Positions 62,182 through 64,000 of a DNA stretch of 64,000 bases are shown here, in pieces (within the stretch, counting starts at the first letter, position 1; each line of letters opens with the position of its first letter). The position numbers and the translations under genes were made by a program. Location of the stretch: the NCBI RefSeq assembly GCF_003390935.1, contig NZ_QNQZ01000001.1, positions 434,001-498,000 of the forward strand, in the 5' to 3' direction. Below the pieces are notes generated by a model. It made no database searches and was not told the DNA's origin. It saw only the letters and a program-made list of their open reading frames with translations. The stretch is from Lewinella sp. IMCC34191. Lineage in GTDB: Bacteria > Bacteroidota > Bacteroidia > Chitinophagales > Saprospiraceae.

Positions 62182-64000
62182 TCACCCCCGCTGCCCGTTC
62201 ACCCACAGCGTAGCCTCCCCCAGCCGGCCGCGGGGCCGTACGCTAATGGGAACACCCTCCGGACCATCTACCTCCACCCAGAGCAGATCTCCGCGTAGTT
62301 CCCAGCGGACGTGGACGAGCCCCGCCGGATGGGGAACCGTGCCCTCCGCCCAGTCCAGCGTTTCCGCCTGTGGTTCGATCAGGATGCTATCCATCGGGAC
62401 CGGGTTCGGCCAACCTAGCTTAACGCCGAGGGTGTAGGCGGATAATAGGTAGGTCGGGCTACCACTCCAGGCGTGGCTGAGGGTTCCGAGCGCGACATCG
62501 TCAAAGTTTTCCCAGGCCGTATCGTTACGTTTATAGACCATCGGCGACCACTGTTCGCGGATGAAGTTTTCCACGGCACCGGTATGTCCGCCCTCCAGCA
62601 GCGCGGAGAGTACGTAGAAACTCCCGTACGGAGTAACCAGCTTTTTCCGGGGCTCGCTTCCGATGTCTTGCAGTTGGGCGGACACGTGATTCAAAATTTC
62701 TTCGGATTGCGAGGGGGTAGTTAAGCCGGCTAAATACGGCCAGACGGAACTGATCGGGTAGGAGTTTTCGATCCGTAGCCCGTCCTTGATTCCGTCGGTG
62801 TATATACCGCGACTGGGAAACCGCAGATGACGGTGAATCGCGCCGGCCAGTGCTTCCGCTTCCCGCGCGAAGTAGGTGATATCCGTATCCCTGCCCAAAA
62901 GGGCTGCGAAGTACTGAATGTGTTTCAGGCTACGATACAGAATTGCTTGGTAGGCCGTATTGGTCACCTCGCGTTTCTCCAGACCGGTCCACTCGATGAA
63001 CACCCGGTCGTTGGGTACCAGCCCGGTCGTGTCCCGCCTGTTTAGACAAGCTCGTAGCAGGTGGTCGTAAGCCGGGTACAGGTCGCTTACGAAGGCCGTG
63101 TCTGCCGTGCGGCCGAAGTACCAGTGCAGGGCATCCAGGGTTAGGAGCGGGTAGTCTTCCAGTAGCGCTATTTCGTCGGGATGTTTGGCCGTTTGCTCCC
63201 GGAATAGGTCCTTGTACATATCCTGGAACAGATCGAGGGATCGACGGACAAGCCGTAAATCCGTGTCGTTGGTGAGCGTGATGGCCATTTGGGGCAGCAT
63301 ATCACCCGCGTACAATCCTCTTTCCCGGAAAGGGGTATCGGTATAACTATCCTCGGCACATACGCGCAGGGACCGCCATCCCAGTGCCCAGATATCGTTG
63401 AGCAGGGGATCGGAGGAACGGAACGACCCGAGTTCCTCGAAGGGATACACCTGATTAATAACCGCAACTTCGTTCAGCCGGACCGCGTCGTGGTGCCCGT
63501 GGATGTGGATCTGGACCTGTCGCAATCCGTAAGGGCGCAGCGTTTCGAATCGTCCCTTACCGCCGGCCGCGACGTGGCGGACGGCCATATACAAACCCTG
63601 ACGCTTCATCAAATACGGCCAGCCGTCGGAGAGGGTATCTTCCGTTACCGAGATGTCGAATACCGTACCGGCCGGTGCCTCGTATTCCAGGACGATTCGC
63701 GCCAGGCGTTTGTGCCGAAAATCGAAGGCGAGGGCGGTTCCCACACTCCCCGGTATGGAGATGGGGCCGGCATATTCTGCTGTCGCATCCCTTTCCTGGT
63801 GCGTGGGTTGCCAGGCCATTACAAGCGCCGGATTGGCGGCCGGTCCGTCCTTGGTCATGCAGATCACCGAGTCGACCGGTGGATCGGTCTCCGGTGGGCG
63901 AACCGCGAAGAAGGCATCGTCCCCCAGCTTCTTGTCCGGGCTTAGCTGAATGCCCAGGCTGTCTGCAATCAAAAACTGGATCGGTACGGTTCCGAAAGCA
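62182..64000 (-). CDS. GH78-family alpha-L-rhamnosidase, N-terminus beyond the window
   Basis: The frame is open to the last base of the window, so the gene is partial: 596 residues follow a TTG at 63970-63972, and at least nine more codons precede it. The GH78 signature DTPFRERGLYAGD (about 63318-63356) contains the conserved Arg-Glu-Arg and Asp, and FIEWTG supplies the second conserved Glu. A beta-sandwich region precedes the alpha/alpha barrel and a C-terminal beta domain follows (to WVNGQRG). Removes terminal alpha-L-rhamnose. It follows the hybrid regulator's promoter side by 70 bases on the same strand and belongs to the PUL. Confidence 0.9.
   Translation of the reverse strand, partial: AFGTVPIQFLIADSLGIQLSPDKKLGDDAFFAVRPPETDPPVDSVICMTKDGPAANPALVMAWQPTHQERDATAEYAGPISIPGSVGTALAFDFRHKRLARIVLEYEAPAGTVFDISVTEDTLSDGWPYLMKRQGLYMAVRHVAAGGKGRFETLRPYGLRQVQIHIHGHHDAVRLNEVAVINQVYPFEELGSFRSSDPLLNDIWALGWRSLRVCAEDSYTDTPFRERGLYAGDMLPQMAITLTNDTDLRLVRRSLDLFQDMYKDLFREQTAKHPDEIALLEDYPLLTLDALHWYFGRTADTAFVSDLYPAYDHLLRACLNRRDTTGLVPNDRVFIEWTGLEKREVTNTAYQAILYRSLKHIQYFAALLGRDTDITYFAREAEALAGAIHRHLRFPSRGIYTDGIKDGLRIENSYPISSVWPYLAGLTTPSQSEEILNHVSAQLQDIGSEPRKKLVTPYGSFYVLSALLEGGHTGAVENFIREQWSPMVYKRNDTAWENFDDVALGTLSHAWSGSPTYLLSAYTLGVKLGWPNPVPMDSILIEPQAETLDWAEGTVPHPAGLVHVRWELRGDLLWVEVDGPEGVPISVRPRGRLGEATLWVNGQRG

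Noticed and set aside
1-64000. CRISPR arrays, insertion sequences, integrases, phage genes or rRNA
   Set aside because: No direct-repeat/spacer arrays, transposase or integrase motifs or rRNA segments were seen on either strand.

Overview
The window looks like a chromosome segment of a marine-type Bacteroidota, most plausibly Saprospiria (Lewinella-like). The evidence is two SusC/SusD pairs, two proteins with C-terminal type IX secretion (T9SS) sorting domains, a hybrid two-component regulator with a propeller sensor, Bacteroidota-style -7 boxes (TAnnTTTG) and moderately high G+C. The taxonomic placement is inference; no rRNA is present.

Layout. 1-146: the 3' end of one tRNA, a complete tRNA-Pro and a strong hairpin terminator. 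148-5212: a two-gene glycan operon, a GH-like lipoprotein and a membrane GT2 synthase fused to two extracytoplasmic glycosidase-like domains. 5494-7528: an NTQ-motif microbial rhodopsin (chloride-pump type) co-oriented with a DUF2254 membrane protein. 7525-10416: a three-domain kinase / M23 / class III PLP-enzyme fusion. 10850-18858: a TPR histidine kinase with LytTR regulator, a GluR0-like potassium channel, an RlmG-like rRNA methyltransferase, two tandem paralogues of unknown function, OxyR, an ankyrin protein and a VOC protein. 18899-21800: an overlapping four-gene redox-type module (thioredoxin-like, ApbE, DUF4266 lipoprotein, DUF3570 barrel). 21955-31340: a tiny membrane protein, an SH3 lipoprotein, a SusCD pair, UvrC and a DASS transporter. 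31507-43190: a GH13 enzyme, an S41 peptidase, a lipoprotein-type peptide deformylase, a TIGR03643 protein, a six-CHRD T9SS cargo, a second T9SS cargo and DnaK. 43211-43688: a frameshifted SGNH-like remnant.

43828-64000 is a polysaccharide utilisation locus. A plus-strand catabolic operon (GH88, sugar isomerase-like, Gfo/Idh/MocA, SDR, a small membrane protein and an SSS symporter) converges on a minus-strand block (GH78 rhamnosidase cut by the window end, hybrid two-component regulator, GntR regulator, SusC, SusD, secreted GH30). Together they suggest import of a rhamnose- and uronate-containing glycan by SusCD, release of unsaturated uronate by GH88 and cytoplasmic redox conversion of the product. 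No polysaccharide lyase or sulfatase is in the window, so the substrate (ulvan-like, arabinogalactan-like or other) cannot be settled.

The most unusual signals are a 24-27 bp dispersed repeat present four times, twice inside coding sequence in the same reading phase; the synthase fusion whose last domain has Asp where the acid/base Glu is expected; the NTQ rhodopsin; the kinase/M23/PLP fusion; the deformylase with a lipoprotein signal; and the ApbE module with flavinylation-like SGAN/SGAS motifs. Several starts were moved downstream of the longest open frame, and the reason is given in each entry.
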